From Roridomyces roridus (Eukaryota; Basidiomycota; Agaricomycetes; Agaricales; Mycenaceae): 64,000 nt of DNA. Of the stretch, positions 1-9,823 are shown piece after piece. The position numbers and the translations under genes were made by a program. Location: NCBI GenBank assembly GCA_029378245.1, contig JARKIF010000001.1, forward strand, positions 2,914,001-2,978,000, in the 5' to 3' direction. The notes below the pieces were generated by a model that was given only the letters and a program-made list of their open reading frames with translations, was not told the origin of the DNA and searched no databases. The stretch's first letter is position 1. Each line of letters starts with the position of its first letter.

Positions 1-1209
1 ACGTTGGCTCCTGCTGATTCATCGGGCCCAGGTGTGATGAAAAGCACCATGGCGGATCTAACCGATAGAACGAATCGAGCCCAAGGCTTCGCTCTGGTTC
101 CTAGTACGTGCTCTTCTCTGTCTCGCAGACTATAATTGACCCATTGGATACCAGTCACCTGGGCTCTCGGGGTATTGATTCTTCTACATCTCCGAGACGT
201 GCCAGTGAATCTTTGACACAGGGTTCCTTAGGCCCATTAATTGGCGGAAGCACCACACGACCCGCCGACCGTTTTCCTGGGGTGTTTACCAGCCCGTTTT
301 GGAAGCAATTTCCCTACTTCCTTCCCTGCCTCATAACGGGGTCGTTTGTTTTATTGGTTTTCGGCATATTGTTGGTGTTCTTCAAAGAGGAAAGCTGCTC
401 CGTTGAAAATATTACCGATGCTGATCGAAAAGTTGTAGACAAATCCCAACTCAACAAAACTCGAAGTCGGTGTTTCCAAGGTGCCTGCACGCCGCCCGCT
501 TCCGCTGCGCAAAATCCTGCGCTACCCCGCCGTCGTACTATCCGTCTCCAATTATGTTATGATCGCGTTCCTCAACACGAGCTACATGGCACTCTTCCCA
601 TTATTTGCAACCATGCCTGTGGAAATTGGCGGCCTTGGCCTGTCCCCTCCAACAATCGGCTTTTTGTTTTCGATATACGGCGTCATCACCGGTTGCGTTC
701 AAGTATTCCTCTTTGCACCACTTGTCAATCGGTTCGGTGAAAAGCGCGTGTTCTTGGGGGGCATAGCGAGCTGTCTGCCGATATACAGCCTGTTCCCGAT
801 TATGAGCGGGATTGCCAGACAGTACGGGTTTCCTCCCGGGTTGTGGGCATTGGTTGGCTGCAGTCTCGTCTGTTGCGCGCTGATGGATATCGGCTTTAGT
901 ATGTATCTCCCTTGAAACGATTCCAGCTACTAGTCGCTGACCAGTGGCATTAAAGGCGCTATCTTTTTGTATATTACCGCATCTGTGCCAAGATCCAGCC
1001 GTGGCACGGCTAACGGCCTCTCGCAGACCTCCGTTTCGCTTGCGCGCGCCATCGCCCCCGCCCTGGCCACCTCGCTGTTCTCCTTCTCCGTGGAATACGA
1101 TGTGCTGGGCGGCTACTTTGTGTACCTGGTTTTCATCGGCATCTCTGCGCTGGCGTTGGTGCTGGCAGCCCGACTTCCGAAAGAGGTCTGGGATGACAGC
1201 GATGACTGA
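1..1209 (+). CDS. MFS transporter (copy 1), 5' end outside the window
   Basis: 3' part of a major facilitator superfamily transporter, a multi-pass plasma or vacuolar membrane carrier of unknown substrate. The first exon seen encodes the family block KKSTMADLTDRTNRAQGF. Further exons encode GPLIGG, FPYFLPC and a stretch from about 481 to 900 with several hydrophobic helices, including GGLGLSPPTIG. The last exon (about 960-1209) gives TASVPRSSRGTANGL and ends in VWDDSDD. It most resembles the minus-strand copy at 43334-45104 and belongs to the fungal TetA/ZIFL-like (YCR023C-type) group, judged from the YFLPC and LTDRTNRA blocks. It lies head-to-tail with copy 2, only about 290 bp upstream. Exon junctions before position 450 are approximate. 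Confidence 0.85.
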
Positions 1210-1239
1210 TGGGCGAACGCGAGATTAAAAGTTACACAT

Positions 1240-1502
1240 AGCGTTGGCCATCGGGCAAGAAAAATTCATCAGTGCCGTTCTGGTTATCTCGCGTACTGTC
1301 TTCTACATTGCTTCTACGTCGCGCGTAACGGCGGTGAACGTGGTCTCGAAGTCCGCCTGAGTAAAAATGAACTGAGAACCGTCGCAGTCGGCCCGGCAAT
1401 CCAGCAATGCGGCGATCGGATCGTACTTGGCTTTTTAAGTCTTGCGTCGACCAGGACCCCCGCTGTGGGTCCACCGAACTCCCCTTAACCTCTGACTCCA
1501 CA
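1240..1502 (+). repeat. Promoter-region repeat, copy P1
   Basis: Sequence between MFS copies 1 and 2. It starts with GCGTTGGCCATCGGGCA and contains GAGAACCGTCGCAGTC, ending at the ATG of copy 2. The same segment recurs twice, in tandem, upstream of MFS copy 3 (about 37575-37878 and 37884-38117). It probably contains the copy 2 promoter and 5' leader. Confidence 0.8.
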
Positions 1503-3496
1503 ATGCCCCGCGATGTCAACGAACGAACGGCCCTCATTACTCGCCAGCCTCCCCACGACATACATGAACCTCGAACTCCGCTCCCCGTCCTTCAGCTTTC
1601 CATCGTTCTCCTCATGCAGCTCTCGGAGCCCATAGCCTCCCAATCTATCTTTCCGTACATCAATCAAGTGAGCAGAATCTACTCTGCTGGGACGAAGATT
1701 TGAACAGACCTAGCTGGTCAGTGAGCTCGACATCACTGGAGGCGATAAGAAAAAAGTCGGGTATTACGCGTGCGTACAAACTCTTGCGCCCATTCTTTCA
1801 TTGAACACGAGATTAGGGGATTGGTATGTCCTTGTTCACAGCTACGCTACCAACTTCTGAGTGTATCCAACACAGATCGTTGAGTTGATAACATTTTGCG
1901 CAAAAGTGGCTCATCGTGCCATAGGAATCACTCTTCTTCCTCACTCAGGCGATGACTGTTCTTCAATGGAGCAGGACCTCGGATCGTATTGGCAGAAAAC
2001 CCGTGTTGCTGATGGGACTACTCGGGACTGCCGCGTCGATTTACTGTTTTGGCCTCTCGAGAACATTTTGGACGCTCGTCGTTAGGTGAGTCTATCTAGT
2101 ACGCCGTTTTCGAGTTAGTTCCACTCATTAACCATTACAGCCGCTGTCTATCTGGGCTACTGAACGGAAATGTTGGTATGTCCGCAACACTGTTCCAGAA
2201 AAAAAAATAGATGTCTGAATCCTTTCCAGGCGTAATGAAAAGTACCATGGGCGACTTGACAGATCGGACGAATCGAGCTGATGCATTTGCCTTTTTACCC
2301 AGTGAGCCCCAGTTCCTGATTCTTACTTGCGGAGCTCAACCCGAAGCTCTAGTCATCTGGGCCATGGGGGTCAGTGTCGACTAAATGCCCTCGTAAATAA
2401 ACTCATTTAGCCGTCCTAAAGGCATCCATTGGTGTAAGAGGTCCCGTAAGTGTAAAGTAGCTTACTCATATCGAATTCCACAGCCGCTAATAGGGGGTTC
2501 ACTGGCACGGCCACATTCCCGCTTCCCAGAAGCCTTCTCTTCGCCCTTTTGGGTGGAGTTTCCCTATTTTCTTCCTTGCCTTGTGACTGGAAGCTTTGTG
2601 CTCTTCTGTGCATTTGTGGCGCTACTGTTTTTCAAAGAAGTGAGTGTCCAAACTTCTTTTGGTTCGCAAACCAAATTGCGTTCCAGACTGTTCCGGCATG
2701 GAAACCTGTGTCGGCAGAGTGTGGCTCAAAGCCGTCGGGCCCACGGTCCTTTGGGGACCTACTCGCCTCTCGCAATATTCTGTTGTCGATCGGAAATTAT
2801 GTTACTTTGGCCTACCTCAACACGACACATCTTGCCCTCCTTCCTCTCTTCCTATCAATGCCCATTGAGATCGGTAACACTGTCGTTCTGTTCCCGTTCT
2901 CAACTCATCTCCGAGCTTAGGCGGCCTCGGCCTTCATCCACCGACAATTGGGCTCATCATGTCCATTTATGGAGCCACCTCCGGGACATTCCAAGTTCTC
3001 TTCTTTGCGAGACTCATCCGGCGCTTCGGCGAGGGCCGCATTTTCATGCTCGGGATATCTACTTGTCCCCTTGTATTCGCGCTGTATCCACTAATGAGCG
3101 CTATCGCACAGCGTAGGAGCGATTTGAACCATCTCATCTGGGTCTTGATGGGTTTACTCATTGCGCTCAGCGCGTTGATGGAGACTGCGTTTGGTCAGTT
3201 TATCTATCAAGTAAACTTGTAACCAAAGCTGACGGCTACATCCAGGCGCTGTGTTCATGTTTATGACCGCCTCTGCGCCCAAAAGCAGCCGAGGCACAGT
3301 CAATGGATTGGCGCAGACTTCTGTCGCACTAGCGAGGGCGCTTGGCCCGGCGATGTCGACAGCCCTTTTTTCCCTGTCCGTGCAGCACGATCTCTTAGGT
3401 GGTCGGATGGTCTACGCAGTTTATATTGTACTTGCTGGGGGAGCGATCTTGTTTGGGGCGCAGTTGCCAGAGAGGAGTTGGGATGATATCGAGTGA
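1503..3496 (+). CDS. MFS transporter (copy 2)
   Basis: Complete MFS transporter gene with about nine introns. The ATG at 1503 begins MPRDVNERTALI. Exon 1 ends in SQSIFPYINQ, the family's first helix. The loop motif A is visible as SDRIGRKPVLL, followed by SRCLSGLLNGNVG, LTDRTNRADAF and FPYFLPC, and the protein ends AQLPERSWDDIE at 3496. A 7-nt exon at 1817-1823 joins YYA to ESLFFLTQ through Gly-Leu; the same exon exists in copies 3 and 4. All exons I traced keep one frame, so this copy looks functional. It is nearly identical to copy 3 (38118-40127), flanks included. Substrate unknown. Confidence 0.88.
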
Positions 3497-3703
3497 AAGC
3501 CGACTCGGGGAGTTTTCCTGAAAATAGAATCGATACTTTTACACACTTCACGCATCTGGATTTGTAGCATTTGTATCCTCACTGCATCGAGTTATATGCG
3601 AGCCCAACCAGCACCTCCAATGTGCCACGACGCGTCGAGACATCGTACTTCAATTGACGTGTCGCGTCCGCATGACCGTGAATGCTCACATCAGTGATCG
3701 CAA
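3497..3703. repeat. 3' flank shared with MFS copy 3
   Basis: The sequence after the copy 2 stop matches the sequence after the copy 3 stop in blocks, ending with TTCAATTGACGTGTCGCGTC and TCACATCAGTGATC (matching about 40310-40357). This sets the 3' limit of the duplicated segment at about 3703 and about 40357. Confidence 0.7.
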
Positions 3704-4751
3704 CACGCCGCCAAACCCTTTCGTCTTACTGTACTATTTCGACGAATCCTTCACGGGGTGTCACGCGTCACCGCCAAAGTTCACCAGATAAGAGATTCAC
3801 CGAGCGGCCATCAGATCAAATTTCCTTATATGGACTGATTACATCAATCAGATCACATATTCCGTCTGAAATTGATGGGAAATCACTGTTTCCCGAGTTG
3901 CCGAAGCGAAAATTTTGAACGTCACACGTCACGTGACGCGTCACTGAATCTTTGGTCGAAATAGTACAGTACTCACCTTCCGAGCCGTTGGCCAACTTTT
4001 GGAATCACATTCTGGCCCCTGGGCTTGTTCTAGGCAACCTCTCTCTGCCGCAACCCTCAAAGGAATCGGATCCATGGACGGGATGTACGACGCAGCGGGT
4101 CAACGAGAGCATGGCAGCGACGATCTCCTTCACTGGTAGGTGGGTATACGCAGGTATACGCGTCCGACGACCCCGACGTCATAAGGCACGTGGGATATCG
4201 TGTCGTTGGTAATGAGACATTGACAACGGCCCTCTTTGATGTCTGGGTAATGTCGCGATGGTATGAAACGCGATTCAGAGTCTCCAGTCTGTCTGAAAAT
4301 TCACCAGTCCATTCTTCAAGCTCTTAAACATGGTGTTATGCCAAGCTTCCTGGAGGAAGAGTTTAGAGACCTTCTCAATCAAGTTGATCTCAAGATTGTC
4401 TCAAGACCTCCCTTCGCCATTTGGGACCTTTGGTTCCATTTTGGGCAAGCCTGGACCATCACTGATCGCTTTTTTTGAAATTCGCCTCCTCCATGATCTG
4501 CGGCCATGTGAGCGGCATGCCTCAGCCCGGTGAGTGCTTCAGCACTTCAGCAGCAGAATAGTTGAAGGGTATTGAACATTTCGGGCCAGCCCGAGCGGAA
4601 ATTCACCAGGAATCCACTCAGTTCGCGGACACAGAATTTGCTTGCGTTGCCGATTAGAAGAGACGAGACTTCTGCGACACCGCCTCATCAAACGGGACCT
4701 TATGGTTGCGAGTTGAAATGGTTTTACTTGACTTGCTCATCCTCCTCCCCC
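3704..4751. other. Intergenic, no gene supported
   Basis: Only short unconvincing ORFs on both strands. The one distinctive site is the palindrome GTCACGTGAC (about 3928-3937, containing a CACGTG E-box) inside a run of CGTCAC-like words; it could be a bHLH or bZIP site but there is no direct support. The last 200 bp are presumably the promoter and leader of the gene at 4752. Confidence 0.5.
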
Positions 4752-6218
4752 ATGAGAATCATGCCGCCCGGGGCGGTCCTGCTCTTCATTCATTTTCTCC
4801 TCGCCTCTTCTGTCTACGCCCAGAAGCTCACCAATCGGACTATCGACGACACGAACGGAGACAGTGTCACCGGCGCCGTGCCAGTTTACACACCAGAGGC
4901 AGTTTGGGACGGTCCTTCTTGCAACGGCTGCGCCATCCTCCCCAACAGGGCGCAGACGTTTGATGGCACATACCATGCGGCGACGTATAACAGTGGTCTG
5001 AGGGATATGGAAATATCCATGAGCTTCACAGGCGCGTCCCCTTGCAGTTCCCGATCTCTTGCGATTAAAAGATTCGCAGGGGTGGCCATCTATGTCTTTT
5101 TCATCCTCGCCAACCACGTAGCGGACGGGATTACGACGACTACAGCGGCCAATTTTAGTATCGACGGAACGTACCGTGGAACCTTCAATCACACTCCTTC
5201 GACCAGTACCGATTTCGAGTTTGATGCTCTCGTATTTGCACAAACCGGTTTGGAAAATGCGACGCATACTCTCGTCATTTCCACCCAGGGGCCAAACGAC
5301 ATCTATGTTAATTTCGATTATGCTAAGTACACGTGAGTCTTTCGTCGCATTCGTCGAGGTCATCCGCTCATGAAATCCTTTAGTTTCCAGGAAGCAGTGG
5401 CCACTTCAGGAGCAGCAGCAGCAGCAGCAGCAACTTCCTCCTCTTCCGAGTCTCATACCCATGCCCTCAATCAGACGGGAACCATCGTCGGAGTGGTCAT
5501 CGGTGGAATAGCGGGGCTGGCCACCGTAGGAATTCTATTCGCTATCTGTCGCCGCCTCCAGCATACCCGGCGGCTGCGTGAGGAGCTCGCTGCGCGGGAG
5601 TACGAAGACAAGCACCCGCCACCCATCACACCTTTCCCCGTCACCTTCCCCTCCGAGCTCCCCGAGACATACCCTCCACAGACACCGTACTACGGCTCGT
5701 CGGAGGGCCAGAGCATCGTCATGGGATCCTCCGCGTACGGATTGAGTGATACCGCCGAGCCCCAACCGTGCTTTCCCTACCACGACGAGTGCAAAAGCTC
5801 TACCTCCACCCCCACCCGTGCCTCGTCCTCAGTCCAACGCACCGCGACCCTCGCCTTCACCACTCGCACCACCTCGCTTGGGCACCACAAGACCACTCTT
5901 TCAGACCGGAGCGCTTCCGCACGGAGCTTACCCATCCCGCCGTTACCAGTATCGCCAAGCCCAGCGCAGACCAAAGCTGAGCTGCGCCGCGCGCACCAGT
6001 TGGAGCTCGCTCGCCAAGTGAAAGAGCTGGAGATCTTGACCGCAGCCGGGGGGACGTCACTGCCGACCACCCCTCAATATGACGTGGCTACACAGGAGCG
6101 AATGCGGGTGATGGAGGCGCAGATTAGGGAGCTTCAGCGGCACCAGGCGACGCCGTGGGCGGGGCAGGATGACCATGAGCTTCCACCAGGGTACACCTTG
6201 GAGCCAGTGGCGATATGA
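4752..6218 (+). CDS. Secreted/anchored single-pass membrane protein with an extracellular beta-sandwich-like domain
   Basis: Exons 4752-5031, 5080-5332 and 5384-6218 give 455 aa. The ATG at 4752 is chosen because it starts a clear signal peptide (MRIMPPGAVLLFIHFLLASS, cleaved near VYAQ). An extracellular domain of about 165 aa follows, with several N-glycosylation sequons (NRT, NFS, NHT, NAT). Next come a poly-Ala/Ser linker, a single membrane helix (GVVIGGIAGLATVGILFAI) and a basic, Pro/Ser-rich cytoplasmic tail of about 220 aa. This layout is common in Agaricomycetes and may be a cell-surface sensor or wall-associated protein; function unknown. The first intron (5032-5079, 48 nt) uses a GC donor and would stay open if retained. 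Excising it restores FTG-VAIYVFFILAN. Confidence 0.8.
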
Positions 6219-6524
6219 GAGTGGTGCAAGGAATCCGCGCTTGAAATGGACGCTCGGGGTGTTATTGTATATCTAGTAAAATCCAGTCACGAGTCAGTGC
6301 ATTGCTCGTGCGCTCTTAAATGACATGGCTTCTTCTTTCGGCATAAATCATGCGCAGCCAAAGTAACAACCGCGGTGGTTTCCTACCAAAGAAGAGGTTA
6401 GCAAAGAACACACCTGTGAATGGCAGTCATACCTCAAGCCTCCAATCCGCCTCGAAAGCATGGCGAGCGTGCAGGACTGAGTAAATTTTTTCTTCTGCCT
6501 GTCCCTCCCCACTCTACCGAGAAT

Positions 6525-8063
6525 CTATATTCTCGCGTAGAAAACCGCCGTATCCCTTCGACGTTCGATCAGGATCTGAGCGCGTAAACTCATGAGTCCG
6601 ACAGTACCCGCCTGAGGACCAACCAGCACATCGAAAGCAAAACCCCCAGACTGAGCCATCCCAGCGCGAACCTCGCAAATCGCCTGCGCCAATTGGACAC
6701 GCAAAGCACCCGAGATCCGCTCCTCCGTTTGGTGAGCGAAAACCACACGTCGGAGTCCCCGCATGCGAGCCAGCCAAGCTGGAAATGCACGGATGGCAGC
6801 GGGGGTGTGGCGGACAGGCCCGGTGCTTCGGAGCAAGAGCTCTTCCATGCGTGTGAGGAGCGTTTCCGGAGCGTCAGGCCCCGCCGCCGCCCTCTGCCAC
6901 GGGAGTGCTCCCGCGGTGATGTCAAAGCAAAGAGCGAGACCAAGGGGGTGTGATCCAGGAAGACGTGAAATGGCACTGAGCGCTAAACAGTACGCATCAT
7001 GGGCAAAGACCCTTGGTTTGTGCGGCATTATGTAGATTTCACGGGCTTTTGGAACGATGAGGAGGAGATGTGGGATATAGGAAGCAGGGGCTGCCAGTCG
7101 GGTTATCGTGCTGGAGGAATGCGGCTGAAGTGGCGTGGCGAGCCCCCGCCGTATTGAATTCGGAGCACACGTCAAGTGGCGTATACATTCATGGCGGGCT
7201 ACGAACGCAGAGAGGTCTGCGTAACTGATGTTGCTCCCAGCCTCGACGGCGAGATCTATAAGATAGACCCCCAAGTCAAGCGACGACAGGAAAGCCATGT
7301 ACATAGAATCCGAGACGCCAGGGATAGGCTTGATACTGAAGGAGTATCCCCATTGCGTCGTGAGGATGACCGATGTGCACTTCTCTGGAAGGCGCTGGAT
7401 ACGTATCCAGTCCAAGAACAGCGGGAAGTCATCCATGTCTTCCGACTCCTCTGAGGCCGGTGTGCTCCCAAGGACCGAGGGCCTGGCACGATGGATCGCA
7501 GAGGCCAGGCGCATCAAGCCGCGCCCTGCCCTCGAGGAGGGTGGTGTCAAAGCCACCGCACGCCGAGTGCGAGACACTGACACGCGATTTTTCGCCACGA
7601 GTAATAGAGTATCGGTGGCTGCCTGGGGAAATTTTGACAATGACTGACGCAGAGTCCTGTAATCGAACCTGTCGTAGATGAAGATGTCCGGGATAGGCGC
7701 AGTGACGGCGAGGATAGAGGCCGATTTCCTAATTGCAGATCCGTTCAGGTCGTCTGGACACGCGACCCGGAGGGTTTGGATGCGGCATATGTGGGCTACA
7801 ACCAGGATAAGGTAGAAGGACCGCGAGTGGGTGAGCACCAGTGACACAGAATCGGCGACGACGTCGGAATCTGAGATGCCCAGTCGAGACAAGATGGGGA
7901 AAGATGTGACGCGACGAAGATGAGATGACGCGCAGCTCATTCTCCATAGCTCAGTTACGTTGTCCAGGAATGAGCAGATGTCGTGTATAAGTTCATTGGG
8001 AAGGGTATCCATTGAGAGCGGTTGCAGACTGAGAAAGTCGGTTTGTTTACCATTCGATGGCAA
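6525..8063 (-). CDS. F-box protein (paralog 1 of 3)
   Basis: Intronless ORF of 512 aa. The F-box begins at about residue 18 (MDTLPNELIHDICSFLDN). Two neighbouring paralogs start with MDLLPNELV and MDSLPEELL, so the true start may be the Met at 8012 rather than 8063. F-box proteins usually bind Skp1 and bring substrates to an SCF ubiquitin ligase. Past the F-box there is a conserved FYLILVVAHI block and a long domain shared by the three paralogs (LDWIRIQRLPEK, APASYIPHLL) with no repeat I can name. Substrate unknown. Confidence 0.8.
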   Translation of the reverse strand: MPSNGKQTDFLSLQPLSMDTLPNELIHDICSFLDNVTELWRMSCASSHLRRVTSFPILSRLGISDSDVVADSVSLVLTHSRSFYLILVVAHICRIQTLRVACPDDLNGSAIRKSASILAVTAPIPDIFIYDRFDYRTLRQSLSKFPQAATDTLLLVAKNRVSVSRTRRAVALTPPSSRAGRGLMRLASAIHRARPSVLGSTPASEESEDMDDFPLFLDWIRIQRLPEKCTSVILTTQWGYSFSIKPIPGVSDSMYMAFLSSLDLGVYLIDLAVEAGSNISYADLSAFVARHECIRHLTCAPNSIRRGLATPLQPHSSSTITRLAAPASYIPHLLLIVPKAREIYIMPHKPRVFAHDAYCLALSAISRLPGSHPLGLALCFDITAGALPWQRAAAGPDAPETLLTRMEELLLRSTGPVRHTPAAIRAFPAWLARMRGLRRVVFAHQTEERISGALRVQLAQAICEVRAGMAQSGGFAFDVLVGPQAGTVGLMSLRAQILIERRRDTAVFYARI

Positions 8064-9780
8064 TCATCGCATCTCAATTCGAACCTTCATGTCGTTCAAG
8101 CCAGCTTCTGGGTCCTCGAAATTACGACTCACTGCCAGTTCCCAACCAACTACAGAAGACGAGTGCATCCTCTTATGTACCTCCCAAGTATCTAATAGAA
8201 TCAGGCACCGTCGTCTGAGAACGTGAGCTCTCATCTTTCCGATCCTCTCGCCATGGCTGTACATGCATACTAAAGCCAGTTGAACGAATCGGCTTTCTTC
8301 TGCAACTTGGCTGTTCTTGTAAATTTTCTGGGAGTCTGTTGTTTTCACAGTCTGGTCAAGTAGTTCCTGCAGAAGAATTCTCAACGCCTCGCGATCACTC
8401 CGCGTTCCAGCTTCCCTTCCCTCTTATCACTCAACCACAGAGGTTCCTCGAGACCCTACCCTGCTATCAGGCACCATTGGACAAAATTGGGGAGTAACCT
8501 GAGGTAAACTGAATGCCGTACTCTCTCGCGGTGCCTGCAGGGTGTTCACCCTGGAACGACCTTCACGTCTGGAATTAAAATCAAAGGTTTTCTCACCTGG
8601 TATTCAACGTCCTCGACTTGATTCTGAACAAGACACGCTTCTTCCTCGGACCTCCTCCGCACTTTTCTGCCCCGGATGCCTCGACTGGACCTCGGATTCC
8701 CTACTTATCTCTCTGGCGTGCACGTTGACTTGAAGGGAACATTCCTCGCGCCAGGTATGCAGGGACGCAGTATAAATAAACTACCTTCAGGGTTTCTTGT
8801 TGCTAGGCTTGCTTCTAGTGCCGAAAGCCGTATATTCCACGCTGGATGGAGTGCCCGACCCCTGTCGGCGCTGCGTCTCCGATGACAGGCCGGGACGAGG
8901 AGTGCGGGATAAGCAGAAGTCTGGAGTCGTTGCTTGGTTGTTGCCTTTTGTTGAAGCCGCTCGCCACGTTCTAGCGCCGGAAAAATCAATGCAATGGCGG
9001 GTTTGGGGCGTCCGCTGCCAGTTTGAGTGGCAGTCGTATGCATCACACATGGTCTTTGGTGAGATAATTCCGTTATTAGAGGGCCTTCAGGTTGCATTCA
9101 AGTCAGCTTTCAATTTTAGTAGTGGTCGAACGTTCATTCTTTTTCCGCGGAGTCTGCTTCGGATTACCCGAATGTGGCCACGCGTTGGTTTCCATGTAGC
9201 TACAGTCCATGTCTTCAAGCCGGCCTTGCAAATCCTGTTGGTCAGGAACGGTCATGCCGGAGCCATCAATCTCCGATGCTTTTACCAAGCCCCCTCTTGG
9301 AATGCTGCATATGGGAGTCCCCTGCGCGTGCAATTACGCCTCGGTGTCGTCCGACTCGTATTCGCTGCATTTTTTCTCGAACTCGAATGCGTTCTAGAAA
9401 CGTGTTCAAGTTCAAGTTCGCCAAGGCACCGCTTAGGTTCGCTTACTGAACTGTGTGGATCACGTTACTCTTTTTTACAGCCGATGACGAAATTGAGATA
9501 AGAAACAAGTCGAATGGAAATCGTTCGAAATTGGTGTCAAGTTTCAACTCGAGCGCCTGGGAGCGCTCGTACCTGCATTTTTAGTACGCGGAACGTGCAA
9601 GTAGTCTTTCCGAGGAAAATGGCATTTTAATTTCGTTGCGAAGGCGACGGCTCTGACACCATGCATCTTGGCCTCGATCGCGTAGAAAGGCATTTCCGGA
9701 TGCGGTCAATGCGGACCCATCAGCAAAACAAAACAAGCCATCTTTCTTCCTCTCTCCCTTCATCTCCCTTCTCCTCCCTT
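8064..9780. other. Intergenic, no convincing gene
   Basis: The longest ORF (8797-9501, plus, 234 aa) shows no domain and overlaps equally plausible minus-strand ORFs (9103-9333 and 8787-9050). A minus-strand spliced gene cannot be excluded, because the minus ORFs are richer in charged residues, but no start, junction or family signature decides it. Confidence 0.4.
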
Positions 9781-9823
9781 TCCCTTATAATCCGCCCCCG
9801 AGGCCCGTCGCTCATTCGTTACG

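Noticed and set aside
8797..9501. 234-aa plus-strand ORF
   Set aside because: No domain, no splice pattern, and competing ORFs on the other strand.
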